From positions 1 to 13,243 of the forward strand of contig JAUUSJ010000119.1 in assembly GCA_030841965.1 (NCBI GenBank): a stretch of DNA of 13,243 nt. The letters run 5' to 3'. Under the pieces are notes generated by a model. The model had not been told where the DNA came from. It did no database searches and saw nothing but the letters and a program-made list of their open reading frames with translations. This DNA is from Blautia sp. (lineage in GTDB: Bacteria > Bacillota > Clostridia > Lachnospirales > Lachnospiraceae). Below are positions 13,171 to 13,243 of the stretch, piece by piece. Position 1 is the first letter of the stretch. Each line of letters begins with the position of its first letter. Made by a program: the position numbers and the translations under genes.

Positions 13171-13243
13171 GCTAAGAGAGCAGACAAAGATATGTCCCGC
13201 AAACACGTTCGTTCCCACGATTTTTCGACATACGCTGATATAT
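13171..13243. repeat. Second copy of the palindromic intergenic element, cut by the window edge
   Basis: Bases 13201-13239 are an exact 39-nt reverse complement of 4025-4063, and the flanking GCTAAGAGAG (13171-13180) corresponds to the GCTGAGAGAG end of the first copy. The part between (CAGACAAAGATATGTCCCGC) has diverged. The rest of the element lies beyond the window. It follows the yqeC stop by 28 nt, so it may act as the 3' structure of the operon. Confidence 0.75.

Noticed and set aside
13027..13218. Minus-strand open frame opposite yqeC
   Set aside because: It runs antisense over the end of yqeC and into the palindromic repeat; yqeC is clearly the real gene.

Overview
The window looks like the chromosome of a low-GC, anaerobic Firmicute, most probably a Lachnospiraceae member. 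This is inferred from the AT-rich intergenic DNA, the purine-rich coding strand with heavy AGA/GAG use, strong AGGAGG-type ribosome sites, the close TmcAL and acetate kinase genes, and families of dispersed palindromic intergenic repeats. The species cannot be told from the sequence.

Layout: (1) Bases 1-1400 hold the end of a CFI-box-type protein gene interrupted by an in-frame TGA, then a minus-strand nucleotidyltransferase/HEPN pair with its own promoter and a downstream hairpin. (2) Bases 1431-2696 encode TmcAL on the minus strand. (3) Bases 2697-4475 hold no convincing gene but are packed with repeats: an inverted-repeat element, a seven-unit 52-nt array of AT-rich hairpins, a small IS200/IS605-like relic between two near-identical hairpins, and a 192-bp palindromic element with perfect 32-bp arms. 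(4) Bases 4425-5723 carry a near-consensus promoter and ackA. (5) Bases 5898-13142, all plus strand, form a selenium/molybdenum gene cluster: a DUF3343 putative Se/S carrier, modA, modB, a short ModE-like regulator, selD, yedF, yqeB, a cysteine desulfurase and yqeC. (6) The last ~70 bases are a second copy of the palindromic element, cut by the window edge.

How the genes work together: ModA/ModB import molybdate. The ModE-like protein probably controls them through a 24-bp ModE-type palindrome upstream of modA. The desulfurase, the DUF3343 protein and YedF plausibly mobilise and carry selenium, SelD activates it as selenophosphate, and YqeB and YqeC are the marker accessory proteins of selenium-dependent molybdenum hydroxylases. 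The hydroxylase subunits and mocA are not in the window and probably lie beyond it. No selA, selB or tRNA-Sec gene is visible here, which fits the labile Se-cofactor use of selenium rather than selenocysteine insertion, though those genes could be elsewhere.

The gene families are known. The less ordinary material is non-coding: the 52-nt hairpin array, the IS605-type relic, the palindromic element, the layered control region before modA (terminator, operator, small branched RNA), and tandem 14-nt start-site units that form ATGA-coupled five-codon minicistrons before yqeB and, once, before yqeC.
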